A stretch of DNA of 64,000 bases from Trichococcus ilyis (GCF_900109135.1 NZ_FNYT01000009.1:1-64000), one strand, 5' to 3'; positions 17,749 to 26,704 are shown, counted from the first letter of the stretch. Translations and numbers: made by a program. The notes: generated from the sequence alone by a model not told the origin.

Positions 17749-18180
17749 ATGACAATGAAAGAAAAAGTAAACAAGGACTTCATCCAGGCAAGGAAAGACA
17801 AGGATACACTGAAGGCGGACGTCCTGCGCCTCATCAAAACGGAGTACGATTCTTTCCTGATCGACAACAAACGCGAAATGACTGAAGCAGAAGAAATTCA
17901 TGTTTTTCTGAAGGACATCAAGAAGACGAATGAAACAATCGCCTATGCGAAACAGGTCGACCGCACGGATCTGATTGAAGAGAACCAGAAAAAATTGGCC
18001 ATCCTTGAGGGTTATGTCCCCAAAATGATGGACGAAAAGGAAGTCCGTTTCTTTTTGGCCGAAAATGGGGTAGCCGATATGCCGTTGAAGGACGCTATGA
18101 AGTTTTCGATGCCAGTGTTGGACGGAAAAGCCGATAAAGCACTTGTCTCCAAAATCATCAAAGAGCTGTTAGCAAAATAA
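17749..18180 (+). CDS. yqeY: GatB/YqeY domain protein
   Basis: A 143-residue cytosolic protein consisting only of the YqeY domain, which is also found at the C-terminus of GatB and some GlnRS. The hallmark LRLIKTEY and the repeated helical DKALVSKIIKELL end are present. The role is probably tRNA-related but is not firmly known. AAAGGAGCC precedes the ATG by 8 bases. It is a single gene, flanked by an upstream divergent membrane-protein gene and a good terminator. Confidence 0.88.
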   Translation: MTMKEKVNKDFIQARKDKDTLKADVLRLIKTEYDSFLIDNKREMTEAEEIHVFLKDIKKTNETIAYAKQVDRTDLIEENQKKLAILEGYVPKMMDEKEVRFFLAENGVADMPLKDAMKFSMPVLDGKADKALVSKIIKELLAK

Positions 18181-18194
18181 AACCATCACTAATC

Positions 18195-18233
18195 AAAAGG
18201 ACCGTTCCGCTCGTAATGCTGCACGGTCCTTTT
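18195..18233. terminator. terminator between yqeY and the yjzC-like gene
   Basis: A perfect 11-bp stem AAAAGGACCGT/ACGGTCCTTTT with a 17-base loop and T-rich 3' strand. Confidence 0.85.
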
Positions 18234-18295
18234 CTGAAGTGAATCCAAGTTTCCTCCGCCCTGAAACGTTCAAGTGATCAGATACAAACGAATAA

Positions 18296-18475
18296 TCAGT
18301 CTTTTTTGATCCATTTGTTTCCGGCTTTATTTGTGGGCGGAAGCCTGTGTCCTTCTGCGATGTGGACTTCCTTACTTCCTGTTATTTTTCCTCCTCTAGG
18401 GCCGACTTCTTTGTAGACACCAGGAGGAAGGTTATCTGTACCCGGTTTATGCAGATTTTTTTGATCGATTTTCAT
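18296..18475 (-). CDS. YjzC-like small protein
   Basis: A 59-residue basic protein. PGTDNLPPGVYKEVGPRGGK followed by EGHRLPPTNKAGNKW resembles the YjzC family of small Firmicute proteins of unknown function. The start at 18475 is supported by AAAGGGG about 9 bases upstream. A start 18 codons further upstream is open but has no ribosome site. Confidence 0.7.
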   Translation of the reverse strand: MKIDQKNLHKPGTDNLPPGVYKEVGPRGGKITGSKEVHIAEGHRLPPTNKAGNKWIKKD

Positions 18476-18636
18476 GCTTATTTGCCCCTTTCTTTCCTGC
18501 TGAGCGACGGACGGATGGTTGCTTGGCACAGTCTAAGTATAGCGCTGAAAGCGCGCGCAATCAAATGGGGGCTGTCTTCCTAAGGCGTTGTGGATGATTG
18601 AACAAAGTTTCGCGTTTTTTTCCTTTTCGTAACAAA

Positions 18637-18665
18637 TTGAAATACAATTGTCATATTTCTATCAT
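18637..18665 (+). promoter_or_regulatory. promoter of the coiled-coil M23 hydrolase gene
   Basis: TTGAAA (18637-18642), a 17-base spacer and TATCAT (18660-18665). A TATACT about 20 bases further on could be a second -10. Confidence 0.55.
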
Positions 18666-18726
18666 GCAATGGTATTTTAACTTTGATATACTTCAATGCG
18701 TAGAAGAAACAGGAGGAGAAGTATCA

Positions 18727-20028
18727 TTGGGAAAAAAACATATCGCGTTGTTCTCATCAATCTTATTGCTTAGTCCGATCGCAGGTGGATTTACTGCTCA
18801 AGCGGCTACATTGGAAGAATTGCAACAACAAAAAGATGCTCTGCAATCAGAATCAAACACGATTCAATCGCAGATTGACGAAAAAACAAATTCATTGCAT
18901 ACTTTGGAATCCGAAAAAACAAATCTGGAAACGAAAGTAAACGAACTGCAATCGCAATTGGATGAATTGATGACCCGACTAGCGAACCAAGAACAAAAAC
19001 TAGCTGCCATCGAATCCAAAATTTTGGAACTGCAAGCGGAAATCGATGCCTTACAAGTGGTCATTGACCAAAGGACCGAAAAATTGAATACGCAAGCTCG
19101 CTATATCCAGACGGATGCGGGCGTTACGAATATAGCTTCAATACTGTTGTCTTCCGAAAATTTTTCCGACTTGGTCGGCAAAATCACGGTCGTTTCAAAG
19201 ATTGTGACTGCCAACAAGGATATTGTGGAACAACAGGAAGCAGATCAAAAACAAGTTGAAGACAGCAAAGTGGCTGTTGAAGAGGAAAAGCTCGCTGCTG
19301 AGGCATTGAGACAAGACATTTTGGTTTCCAAAAACAACGTTGTCGCCCAGAAAGCCGAAATCGATGTGCAGATCGCACAGGTCATCGAAAACTACGAATT
19401 GACTGAAACTGAGAAAAATGGCCTGGAAGCAACCAAAGCTGACTTGGCTGCCCAGACAGAATCCATCAGCAATGACATGGCAGCGGAACAAGCACGCATC
19501 GCCGCCGAAGCCGCCGCGGCAGCAGAAGCTGAAGCAGCCGCCATCGCAGCAGCTGCAGCAACAGCCGCCAATAACCTGACAGCATCAGCAGCACCGACTA
19601 CGACTGCATCCAGCAGTTATACGGTAAACTCAAGTGGTTTCATTAAGCCAGCCAGTGGATACTATTCATCTCCGTTCGGATATCGTCTATCACCAATAAC
19701 CGGCGGCTATGAATTGCATAGAGGGCAAGACATTGCGGGTAGTGGAGCCATTTCGGCTGCTCAATCCGGTACTGTAGAGACAGCTACCTATCACGCAAGT
19801 TACGGTTATTATGTCGTCATCAACCACGGTACGATCAATGGTGTAAACGTCAAAACTCTATATGCCCACATGCAACCAGGGTTATTGGTAGCGCCTGGGC
19901 AAACCGTCAGCCAAGGCCAACAGATAGGAATAATGGGAACAACCGGCGATTCGACCGGGGTCCATCTCCATTTCGAAGTTCAAGAAAATGGCGGATTAGT
20001 TGATCCACTTACTTATATAGGCGGTTAG
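18727..20028 (+). CDS. secreted coiled-coil M23 peptidoglycan endopeptidase (PcsB/EnvC-like layout)
   Basis: A 433-residue exported hydrolase. The start is TTG at 18727, with AGGAGGAG 7 bases upstream; upstream in-frame codons lack a ribosome site and would bury the signal peptide. Residues 1-27 are the signal peptide (cleavage after AQA). A long coiled coil of heptads covers about 28-275, then an Ala-rich hinge. The M23 domain is 305-433, with zinc ligands H331 and D335 (HRGQD) and H413/H415 (HLH). The layout is that of PcsB/EnvC-type septal hydrolases, whose coiled coil docks on FtsX in relatives. The M23 domain is a close sister of the one in the 4761 gene. Confidence 0.92.
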   Translation: MGKKHIALFSSILLLSPIAGGFTAQAATLEELQQQKDALQSESNTIQSQIDEKTNSLHTLESEKTNLETKVNELQSQLDELMTRLANQEQKLAAIESKILELQAEIDALQVVIDQRTEKLNTQARYIQTDAGVTNIASILLSSENFSDLVGKITVVSKIVTANKDIVEQQEADQKQVEDSKVAVEEEKLAAEALRQDILVSKNNVVAQKAEIDVQIAQVIENYELTETEKNGLEATKADLAAQTESISNDMAAEQARIAAEAAAAAEAEAAAIAAAAATAANNLTASAAPTTTASSSYTVNSSGFIKPASGYYSSPFGYRLSPITGGYELHRGQDIAGSGAISAAQSGTVETATYHASYGYYVVINHGTINGVNVKTLYAHMQPGLLVAPGQTVSQGQQIGIMGTTGDSTGVHLHFEVQENGGLVDPLTYIGG

Positions 20029-20044
20029 TATTTTTAACTATTCG

Positions 20045-20076
20045 AAGAGGTTGGGAGTCCCCAATCTCTTTTTTTC
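20045..20076 (+). terminator. terminator after the M23 hydrolase gene
   Basis: Stem AGAGGTTGGG/CCCAATCTCT with one G-U pair and a run of eight T. Confidence 0.85.
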
Positions 20077-20085
20077 TGTCTTTTT

Positions 20086-20115
20086 ATGAAAAGGTCAAAC
20101 TTTATGGAGTATAAT
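20086..20115 (+). promoter_or_regulatory. candidate promoter of the SpoU-type methylase gene
   Basis: A perfect TATAAT at 20110-20115. The -35 is weak (ATGAAA at 20086-20091, 18 bases upstream). Confidence 0.4.
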
Positions 20116-20144
20116 GAAAATATGTTGAACTGTGGGGGTACCAA

Positions 20145-20903
20145 ATGGAAAAAATTCTATCGATGAAGAACCAGAAAGTCAAACAATGGAAAAAACTGCA
20201 GACCGCGAAAGGGCGAAAAGAAGCGGGAGTTTATCTGATCGAAGGAACACACCTTCTGAAAGAGGCCATCAAAGCTGAAGCGCAGATCCAGGATGTCATC
20301 ATGACAGAAACTTTCTATCAACAGTCGGATCTTCAGCTTGCGGACGAACAGATCATTCTCGTTTCTCCGGAAATCCTTGCCAGTCTGGCGCAGACCGAAA
20401 CACCGCAAGGAGTCGTTGCAGTCGTCCGGATTCCCGGAACGACGCCGGTTCTGGACTACAAAGGCAAGTATATTCTGCTCGATCAGGTACAGGATCCGGG
20501 CAATGTCGGAACGATCATCCGGACTGCTGATGCGGCTGGATATGCTGGAGTCTTTCTGGGAGAAGGATCAGTGGATTTTTACAACGACAAAGTGCTGCGC
20601 TCCATGCAAGGTAGCCATTTTCATCTGGCCGTCCACCGGGGCGACCTGCAGCAGCTGATTCCGGAATTGAAGCGGAATGGTATCCCGGTCTATGGGACCG
20701 AACTGAATGAAGCGGCTGTCGATTACCGGACCGTCTCCCCAACGGAGGCTGTTGCCGTGGTTCTTGGCAACGAAGGGAATGGCGTCTCAAAAGAAATACT
20801 CGCTCTGACGGATCTGAACCTGTATATCCCGATATTCGGCGAAGCCGAGTCCTTGAATGTCGCGGTGGCGGCGGGCATCTTGCTTTATCACTTCGTTGGC
20901 TGA
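20145..20903 (+). CDS. TrmH/SpoU-family RNA 2'-O-methyltransferase (YsgA-like)
   Basis: A 252-residue SPOUT enzyme. An N-terminal substrate-binding region (1-95) is followed by the SpoU domain, with motif 1 DQVQDPGNVGTIIRTADAAGY, motif 2 VLGNEGNGVSKE and motif 3 IPIFGEAESLNVAVAAGILLY forming the knotted SAM site. It probably methylates a 2'-hydroxyl in 23S rRNA; the exact site cannot be read from sequence. It lies upstream of pheST as ysgA does in Bacillus, although the HxlR gene is inserted between. GGGGG precedes the ATG. Confidence 0.88.
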   Translation: MEKILSMKNQKVKQWKKLQTAKGRKEAGVYLIEGTHLLKEAIKAEAQIQDVIMTETFYQQSDLQLADEQIILVSPEILASLAQTETPQGVVAVVRIPGTTPVLDYKGKYILLDQVQDPGNVGTIIRTADAAGYAGVFLGEGSVDFYNDKVLRSMQGSHFHLAVHRGDLQQLIPELKRNGIPVYGTELNEAAVDYRTVSPTEAVAVVLGNEGNGVSKEILALTDLNLYIPIFGEAESLNVAVAAGILLYHFVG

Positions 20904-21179
20904 AGAAACAGTCTTTTCAGGAGGATTTTCTTGAAAAGATGTGAAAAAGTATTGCCTTTGTGAAATTCCTATCCTATTATAGGAAACAGACATGAACTTT
21001 TTGTATGCCTGCAATCCGGCTGTCGGGTTCTTTCCTTCCTAACCAATGCCTTTATCTTTATCGGACGGAAGGGATTGGCGCCTTAAAGCATTACCTTGAG
21101 GGAATGCTGCGGCTGTTGCGGGCCACGGATCGAAATGCTTACTTTTTGTAAACTTTTTGTGACAAAAGGCACATTCCCT
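20904..21179. other. gap between the SpoU-type gene and the hxlR-type gene
   Basis: It contains a CTTTTCA/TGAAAAG inverted repeat (about 20911-20937), which may end the upstream transcript, and a perfect 7-bp inverted repeat TTCCTAT/ATAGGAA near 20966-20985. No gene was seen. The downstream end runs into the hxlR-type promoter. Confidence 0.4.
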
Positions 21180-21208
21180 TTGACAGGGGAAATGTGGGTG
21201 TTTATAAT
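21180..21208 (+). promoter_or_regulatory. near-perfect sigma-70-type promoter of the hxlR-type gene, overlapped by a dyad
   Basis: TTGACA (21180-21185), 17 bases and TATAAT (21203-21208): both hexamers are full consensus. An imperfect dyad, CACATTCCC (about 21170-21178) with GGGGAAATGTG (21186-21196), overlaps the -35 and spacer. This suits an autoregulatory operator, but binding is inferred. Confidence 0.75.
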
Positions 21209-21228
21209 AGGTCAAAGAGGTGAAGGCT

Positions 21229-21552
21229 GTGAATGAAATGCTGGAAGTAAAAAAATGTATTTGTCCAAAGTTTGAAAAAACATTCTCTATTTTAGGGAAA
21301 AAATGGACCGGCTTAATCATCGAAGTCTTGATGGACGGAGATAAACGTTTCAAGGAATTGGCCGTGCAAATACCTAATGTCAGTGATCGAGTATTAGTTG
21401 AACGCTTAAAAGAGCTGGAAGATGAAAAAATTGTGGTGAGAACCGAAAACCCCGCGGCAGCAATCAAAGTGATGTACGGATTGTCCGAAAAAGGGAAAGC
21501 GTTGAACAATGTGATGGTGGAAATCCAAAATTGGTCTGACGCTTGGGTCTGA
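21229..21552 (+). CDS. HxlR-family transcriptional regulator, YodB/CatR-like
   Basis: A 107-residue winged-helix regulator. The N-terminus CICPKFEKTFSILGKKW is close to the CPK-F-LLGK-W signature of Bacillus YodB and CatR, whose conserved N-terminal Cys senses quinones and diamide. Helix-turn-helix (about 30-65) and wing follow. Starts at GTG 21220, GTG 21229 and ATG 21238 are all in frame; AGAGG 8 bases upstream favours 21229. YodB-type proteins usually repress an adjacent reductase or dioxygenase, but none lies here, so targets are elsewhere or it controls only itself. A consensus promoter suggests that strong repression is needed. Confidence 0.85.
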   Translation: MNEMLEVKKCICPKFEKTFSILGKKWTGLIIEVLMDGDKRFKELAVQIPNVSDRVLVERLKELEDEKIVVRTENPAAAIKVMYGLSEKGKALNNVMVEIQNWSDAWV

Positions 21553-21560
21553 ATCCGAAC

Positions 21561-21589
21561 TTGACGGGAAAGGCATTTCTGGGTAAACT
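21561..21589 (+). promoter_or_regulatory. promoter of the pheST T-box leader
   Basis: TTGACG (21561-21566), a 17-base spacer and TAAACT (21584-21589), starting just after the hxlR-type stop codon. Confidence 0.6.
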
Positions 21590-21595
21590 GATGGA

Positions 21596-21853
21596 GTATG
21601 CTAAATGAATACGAAAAGCGTTGAAGGGAACCTTCACGATCTGCAGCTTTTTTCAGGGAATATTGGCCAATGACTGCGAGCCTTTATAGAAGCCGATCGT
21701 GTTTTTCACTCCCTGAGCTGACTTTGGGATTTGCCCCGCGCAATGAATAAAGTTCCGGTTTATTACCGTTAAACAAATGAAGTGTCGTTGCCTGCAACGA
21801 AACAAGGGTGGTACCACGAAAATCTCGTCCCTTACCAGGGACGGGATTTTTTT
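21596..21853 (+). promoter_or_regulatory. T-box leader (phenylalanine) upstream of pheST
   Basis: The T-box AGGGTGGTACCACG lies at 21805-21818. It precedes the terminator hairpin AATCTCGTCCCT/AGGGACGGGATT (21821-21847) and a T7 run. The base of Stem I is CAGCTTTTTTCAGGGA (about 21646) with TCCCTGAGCTG (about 21710). A TTC codon at 21705-21707 at the 3' side of Stem I is the likely specifier. Uncharged tRNA-Phe is predicted to allow readthrough. Confidence 0.9.
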
Positions 21854-21880
21854 GCATTTTTAATGAAAAGGGGATTGAAC

Positions 21881-22927
21881 ATGGAATTGAAAGCAAAATT
21901 ACAAGCGTTACGAATAGATGCCATACAGCAAGTCGAATCTGCAGCGGATCTGCAGGCATTGAACCAAGTCCGCATTTCCTACTTGGGGAAAAAAGGGCCA
22001 ATCACAGAGGCTTTGAGAGGGATGAAGGATCTGAGCCCGGAAGAACGCCCGGTCATCGGAACTTTGGCGAATGAATTGCGCGATGACATCGAAGCCGCAA
22101 TCCAAGACAAAAAGGAAGCTCTTGAAATCAAGAAAATGGAAGCCGAAATTGCGGCCGAAACGATCGATGTCACTTTGCCGGGCAAAAAGATCGCCCAGGG
22201 CACGACGCATGTGCTGACGCAGATCAATGAAGAAATCGAAGACCTGTTCCTGGGGATGGGCTACAAGATTGTGGACGGACCGGAAGTGGAGCAAGACAGC
22301 TACAATTTCGAAAAGATGAATCTTCCTAAAGACCATCCTGCCCGCGACATGCAGGACACTTTCTATATCACCGATGAGTTGTTGTTGCGCACGCACACTT
22401 CGCCGGTCCAAGCGCGTACGATGGAAAAGCACGACTTTTCCAAAGGGCCGTTGAAAATGATCAGCCCGGGAAAAGTCTATCGCCGCGACAGCGATGACGC
22501 GACCCATTCGCACCAATTCCACCAAATCGAAGGTTTGGTCATCGGCGAGAACATCACTTTGGCCGATCTGAAAGGCACACTGGCCGTCTTTGCCAAGAAA
22601 CTGTTCGGTGAAGAACGTGAAATCCGTTTGCGTCCGAGCTATTTCCCGTTCACGGAACCTTCCGTCGAGGTCGATGTCAGCTGCTTCAAATGCGGTGGCT
22701 CTGGCTGCAACGTCTGCAAACAAACCGGTTGGATCGAAATTCTGGGATCCGGCGTCGTGCATCCGAACGTGCTGGAAATGTCCGGGATCGACTCCACGAA
22801 ATATTCCGGTTTTGCTTTCGGACTGGGGCAAGAGCGAGTAGCGATGTTGAAATATGGAGTCGATGATATCCGTCATTTCTATCAGAACGACATCCGATTC
22901 TTAAGTCAATTTGATGTAAAGGAGTAA
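21881..22927 (+). CDS. pheS: phenylalanyl-tRNA synthetase alpha subunit
   Basis: PheS is the catalytic subunit of the alpha2-beta2 enzyme that charges tRNA-Phe. From the ATG at 21881 (AAGGGG 9 bases upstream) it has 348 residues, the usual length. An N-terminal coiled coil (1-85) contacts tRNA. Class II motif 1 lies around [11 protein letters not shown], motif 2 around [14 protein letters not shown] and motif 3 in the C-terminal [17 protein letters not shown]. An upstream in-frame ATG at 21782 is inside the T-box. The partner pheT starts within five bases of its stop. Confidence 0.97.
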   Translation: MELKAKLQALRIDAIQQVESAADLQALNQVRISYLGKKGPITEALRGMKDLSPEERPVIGTLANELRDDIEAAIQDKKEALEIKKMEAEIAAETIDVTLPGKKIAQGTTHVLTQINEEIEDLFLGMGYKIVDGPEVEQDSYNFEKMNLPKDHPARDMQDTFYITDELLLRTHTSPVQARTMEKHDFSKGPLKMISPGKVYRRDSDDATHSHQFHQIEGLVIGENITLADLKGTLAVFAKKLFGEEREIRLRPSYFPFTEPSVEVDVSCFKCGGSGCNVCKQTGWIEILGSGVVHPNVLEMSGIDSTKYSGFAFGLGQERVAMLKYGVDDIRHFYQNDIRFLSQFDVKE

Positions 22928-22931
22928 TATG

Positions 22932-25346
22932 ATGAAAGTTTCCTATAAATGGTTAAAAGAGTATCTGGATTTATCCGATGTAACACCCGATGAGTTGGCT
23001 GAAAAAATGTCCCGCACAGGGATTGAGGTCGATGACGTTATCTATCCCGGCAAAGGTTTGTCCAAAATCGTTGTCGGCGAAACGTTGTCCGTGATCGATC
23101 ATCCTGATTCGGATCATCTGCATGTCTGCCAAGTGAATGTCGGAGCTGAGGAACCGATCCAGATCGTCTGTGGTGCACCGAATGTGGCTGCCGGCCAAAA
23201 AGTCATCGTGGCTTTGCACGGCGCACGGATCACCGGCAATGCGAAAATCAAAAAAGGCAAGATGCGCGGCCAGGAATCGCATGGGATGATCTGTTCCTTG
23301 GCTGAATTGGGCTATCCGGAAAGTGTTGTGCCGAAAAAGTATGCGGACGGGATTTTCGTCCTGCCGGCTGAAGCAGTTCCCGGGGCGGAAGTTGTTGAAT
23401 TGTTGGGACTGGACGATGCAATCCTGGACATCGACATCACACCGAACCGCGCTGATGCATTTAGCATGCGCGGATCCGCCCATGAAGTCGCAGCCATCTA
23501 CAACAAGCCTTTGCAATTCCCGGCTGCACCTGTCTCCGAAAAGACCGGTTCTGTTGCGGATTATATCAAGGTTGCCGTTGAGGACACAGCCGATGCGCCT
23601 GCTTATCATATCCAAGTGATAAAAGATGTCAAAATCGCTGAGAGCCCGCTTTGGCTTCAGAATAAGCTGATGAATGGCGGCATCCGTCCGATCAACAACG
23701 TGGTCGATATCACAAACTACATTCTTTTGGAATACGGGCAGCCTTTGCATGCGTTCGACTATGATCAGATCGGTTCCAAGGAAATCATCGTCCGTCGCGC
23801 CAAAGCGAATGAAACATTGACGACTCTCGATGGAGTCGAACGGACGTTGGATCCGGAAAACATCGTCATCACGAACGGCACGGCCCCGATTGCGCTAGCC
23901 GGCGTCATGGGTGGACTTGATTCAGAAATCACGGACGCGACCGTTACGGTTGCTCTGGAGGCTGCTTTGTTCAATCCGGTTTCGATCCGCAAGACTGCAG
24001 GGAAATTCAACTTGCGCAGCGAATCCAGTTCCCGTTTCGAAAAAGGCATCAACGTCGCGACGATCATCACGGCCGGACAACATGCCGCTGAATTGATCCA
24101 TGAGTTGGCTGGAGGCACGATCGTCGAGGGCACGGCTTCCGTCGATACGGTGGAAGTGAAGGACACGCAGGTAGCCATCACTTTGGAAAAAATCAACCGT
24201 TCATTAGGCACTGCCGTTTCCAGCGAAGAAGTGACTGCCATCTTCAACCAGTTGGGCTTTGCATCGTCCTTCGACGGCAAAACGTTCACTGTCTCGGTGC
24301 CGCCGAGAAGATGGGATATTTCCATCTATGCGGACATCCTCGAGGAAGTCGCACGCATCTACGGATACGATAACCTTCCGGAAACCTTGCCGATCACGCC
24401 GGCTGTGCCGACAGCATTGACGCCGAAGCAACACACGATGCGCATCACCAGAAGATTCATGGAAGGCGCGGGACTGACCCAAAACATCAGCTACGTTCTG
24501 ACCACAGCCGAAAAAGCGAAAGAATATGCAGTCGAAGACAAGGAAGGCATCCGCTTGGCTTGGCCAATGAGCGAAGACCGCAGCACATTGCGGATGAACT
24601 TGCTGAGCACCTTGTTGGACAATGCTGCTTACAACGTTGCCCGCAAGAACTCCGATATCCAATTTTACGAAATCGGTCGGGTGTTCTTCCCGTCGTCAGC
24701 TCGCGTATTGCCGATTGAAGCAGAACGTCTGGCTGGTGTGATGACAGGGATGGCCTGCCAAAAAGATTGGCAGATGGCTGCTGAACCAGTCAATTTCTAC
24801 CATGCCAAAGGGGTATTGGACGGGTATTTCGAGACGATGGGCCTGAGCGATCAGATCCGTTTCGAAGCTGCCAAAGACCTGAAATGGATGCATCCGGGCA
24901 GAACGGCCGCTGTTTATTTGGGAGATGCCTATATCGGGTATGTCGGGCAGATCCATCCGGCAACAGCGAACGCATATGACCTGAAGGAAACCTATGCCTT
25001 CGAAATCGATTTTGAAGCGATCATCGCCGCACCGAAGGAAGTGATCACGCAACAGCCAATCCCTAAATTCCCTGGCGTGACCCGTGATGTGGCTTTGTTG
25101 GTGGATGAAACGGTCACCCACCAACAGATCGTCAAAACCATCAAGGAGAACGGCGGGAAGTTCCTGAAGGCCGTTCACCTGTTCGACATTTATCAGGGCA
25201 AAGGCATCGAGGACGGCAAAAAGTCGGTCGCTTACTCCATGTCATTCCTTAATCCTGAAGCGACGCTTGTCGACGAGGACATCAATAAAGCCTTCGCCAA
25301 ATTGGTTTCGGCTCTCGAAACGGAATGCGGCGCCGCCATCCGTTAA
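22932..25346 (+). CDS. pheT: phenylalanyl-tRNA synthetase beta subunit
   Basis: The beta subunit has about 804 residues. It carries an N-terminal region (1-40), the EMAP/tRNA-binding domain (about 40-150, GETLSVIDHPDSDHLHVCQV), B3/B4 editing domain (about 200-400, which clears mischarged Tyr), B5, a catalytic-like core and a C-terminal anticodon-binding FDX-ACB domain (FPGVTRDVALLVDE onward). Two ATGs are adjacent at 22929 and 22932; GGAG at 22921-22924 gives 7-base spacing to the second. It is cotranscribed with pheS under the Phe T-box and ends at a strong terminator. Confidence 0.97.
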   Translation: MKVSYKWLKEYLDLSDVTPDELAEKMSRTGIEVDDVIYPGKGLSKIVVGETLSVIDHPDSDHLHVCQVNVGAEEPIQIVCGAPNVAAGQKVIVALHGARITGNAKIKKGKMRGQESHGMICSLAELGYPESVVPKKYADGIFVLPAEAVPGAEVVELLGLDDAILDIDITPNRADAFSMRGSAHEVAAIYNKPLQFPAAPVSEKTGSVADYIKVAVEDTADAPAYHIQVIKDVKIAESPLWLQNKLMNGGIRPINNVVDITNYILLEYGQPLHAFDYDQIGSKEIIVRRAKANETLTTLDGVERTLDPENIVITNGTAPIALAGVMGGLDSEITDATVTVALEAALFNPVSIRKTAGKFNLRSESSSRFEKGINVATIITAGQHAAELIHELAGGTIVEGTASVDTVEVKDTQVAITLEKINRSLGTAVSSEEVTAIFNQLGFASSFDGKTFTVSVPPRRWDISIYADILEEVARIYGYDNLPETLPITPAVPTALTPKQHTMRITRRFMEGAGLTQNISYVLTTAEKAKEYAVEDKEGIRLAWPMSEDRSTLRMNLLSTLLDNAAYNVARKNSDIQFYEIGRVFFPSSARVLPIEAERLAGVMTGMACQKDWQMAAEPVNFYHAKGVLDGYFETMGLSDQIRFEAAKDLKWMHPGRTAAVYLGDAYIGYVGQIHPATANAYDLKETYAFEIDFEAIIAAPKEVITQQPIPKFPGVTRDVALLVDETVTHQQIVKTIKENGGKFLKAVHLFDIYQGKGIEDGKKSVAYSMSFLNPEATLVDEDINKAFAKLVSALETECGAAIR

Positions 25347-25357
25347 GAATAATATGC

Positions 25358-25405
25358 AAACAAAGAGTGGGCTGTCTCGTAAAGAGGCAGTCCACTCTTT
25401 GTTTA
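25358..25405. terminator. terminator between pheT and rnhC
   Basis: Stem AACAAAGAGTGGGCTGTCTC pairs with GAGGCAGTCCACTCTTTGTT (few mismatches). A-rich and T-rich ends let it serve both convergent genes. Confidence 0.85.
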
Positions 25406-25429
25406 AGCGTAATCAGCGCCGGGGTTGGG

Positions 25430-25500
25430 CTTGGCAGCCGGAGGTGAAATGCGGAAACAGCTCTCGGTTCCGGCAAAGCCCCCATTCACCGGAGCTCACA
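25430..25500 (+). repeat. possible second junction element (family B), copy A
   Basis: A GC-rich block in the pheT/rnhC convergent gap. CTTGGC-AGC-CGGAGGTGAAA (25430-25449) and CATTCACCGGAGCTCACA (25483-25500) bracket it, and the GGTGAA/TTCACC parts are complementary. Similar blocks occur in the same order on the minus strand at 30904-30990. Confidence 0.4.
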
Positions 25501-25530
25501 GTCGGATCCGCCGTACGACATGCCAAAAAG

Positions 25531-26481
25531 CTATATTTTTGCCAGCCGGATGGCTTTTTGGGTGTTGGCGAAGTGCAGTTTCGTGTATTTGCCCAACAGT
25601 TCCAAACCACCTTGACGGTACATCTCCGCGGCGACCAGATCGACATTGGCGCCGGCGCCGGACGGGATCGGATATCCTGACACAACAGCCATTTCATCCA
25701 AAGTCTTCAGAAAGTAGTAACGGGCGATGATGGAAGCCGCCGCAACCGCAAGATGGTGAGATTCGCCTTTTGTCTGGAAATGCAGATTCTCCTTCACCTG
25801 CACTTTTTGGTCGGAAATATGCTTAAAATAGGTCGAAGGCAACTCGAACTGATCGACCAGAATCGCTTTCGGCTTTTCCGGAGCTATTTTCCTCAAAAGC
25901 TGATCGAGGACCTGGTTATGCAGCAAGGCTTTCATTTTGCCTTGGGACATGGTCGGCTGGACCTCATTGTACTTTTCGGGCATCAAGTTGATGACGCTGT
26001 GCGGGACTTGCCGCAATAATTGCTTCGCAATGGTGATGATGCGGGCATCCGTCAGCGCCTTTGAGTCCTGAACGCCCAACTTTTGCAGCAACGGCAATTG
26101 CTCGGCGGACGCGTAAACAGCACAGACCGTCAACGGACCGAAATAGCTACCGTTGCCGACTTCATCGCTGCCGATGACGGACCAACCGGAAAAGCCTGCC
26201 GGGAGGCCGGATTTGCTTGGGGACTCTTTTTTAAGGCTGCTTTTTTTGACCGAAGCTTTTTGATCCGCTGCCTGCGCGCTGGGCGATTGCCATTGCGCTG
26301 CTTCGCTGGCGGCGTTTTGACCCTGGAACAGCACCTTTCCGGAATTGTATCCGGTGATTGTGGTCAAGTTCTTTTTGGCTGTGAAAAGGCTGTAGGGTAC
26401 GGGCTTCACAACGTAATCCTGATAAAAGACGGCCATCTTTTTCAGTTGACCCGTAGTCACTTTCAATACGACATTCGACAT
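25531..26481 (-). CDS. rnhC: ribonuclease HIII
   Basis: RnhC cleaves the RNA strand of RNA-DNA hybrids and acts in replication and R-loop removal. The product has 316 residues. An N-terminal TBP-like substrate-binding domain (1-60) is joined by a Ser/Lys-rich linker to the RNase HII fold. The first catalytic carboxylates are in GSDEVGNGSYFGP (D106, E107), which is the DE start typical of RNase HII/HIII, followed by DSKALTD. The ATG at 26481 has AAGGA 7 bases upstream; a TTG six codons earlier is less likely. It diverges from zapA, the usual Firmicute arrangement. Confidence 0.92.
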   Translation of the reverse strand: MSNVVLKVTTGQLKKMAVFYQDYVVKPVPYSLFTAKKNLTTITGYNSGKVLFQGQNAASEAAQWQSPSAQAADQKASVKKSSLKKESPSKSGLPAGFSGWSVIGSDEVGNGSYFGPLTVCAVYASAEQLPLLQKLGVQDSKALTDARIITIAKQLLRQVPHSVINLMPEKYNEVQPTMSQGKMKALLHNQVLDQLLRKIAPEKPKAILVDQFELPSTYFKHISDQKVQVKENLHFQTKGESHHLAVAAASIIARYYFLKTLDEMAVVSGYPIPSGAGANVDLVAAEMYRQGGLELLGKYTKLHFANTQKAIRLAKI

Positions 26482-26704
26482 ATTCTCATCCTTGCTCAAT
26501 TTGATTTTTCTTTACACCTGATCGGCGTTGGGAACCTTCATTCTATCACAGCAAGTTCCCTTGTTCACGAGTAAATGTGCATCGAGTCGTCCCGACAGGG
26601 CTAGGCAACGGGATCGGATTGGAGAAGACGCGGAGGTTTATACTGCAATTCAGCGAATTTATGTTAGAATATACTAGACAGTTTTTAAATGGAGGTCTTT
26701 GAAT

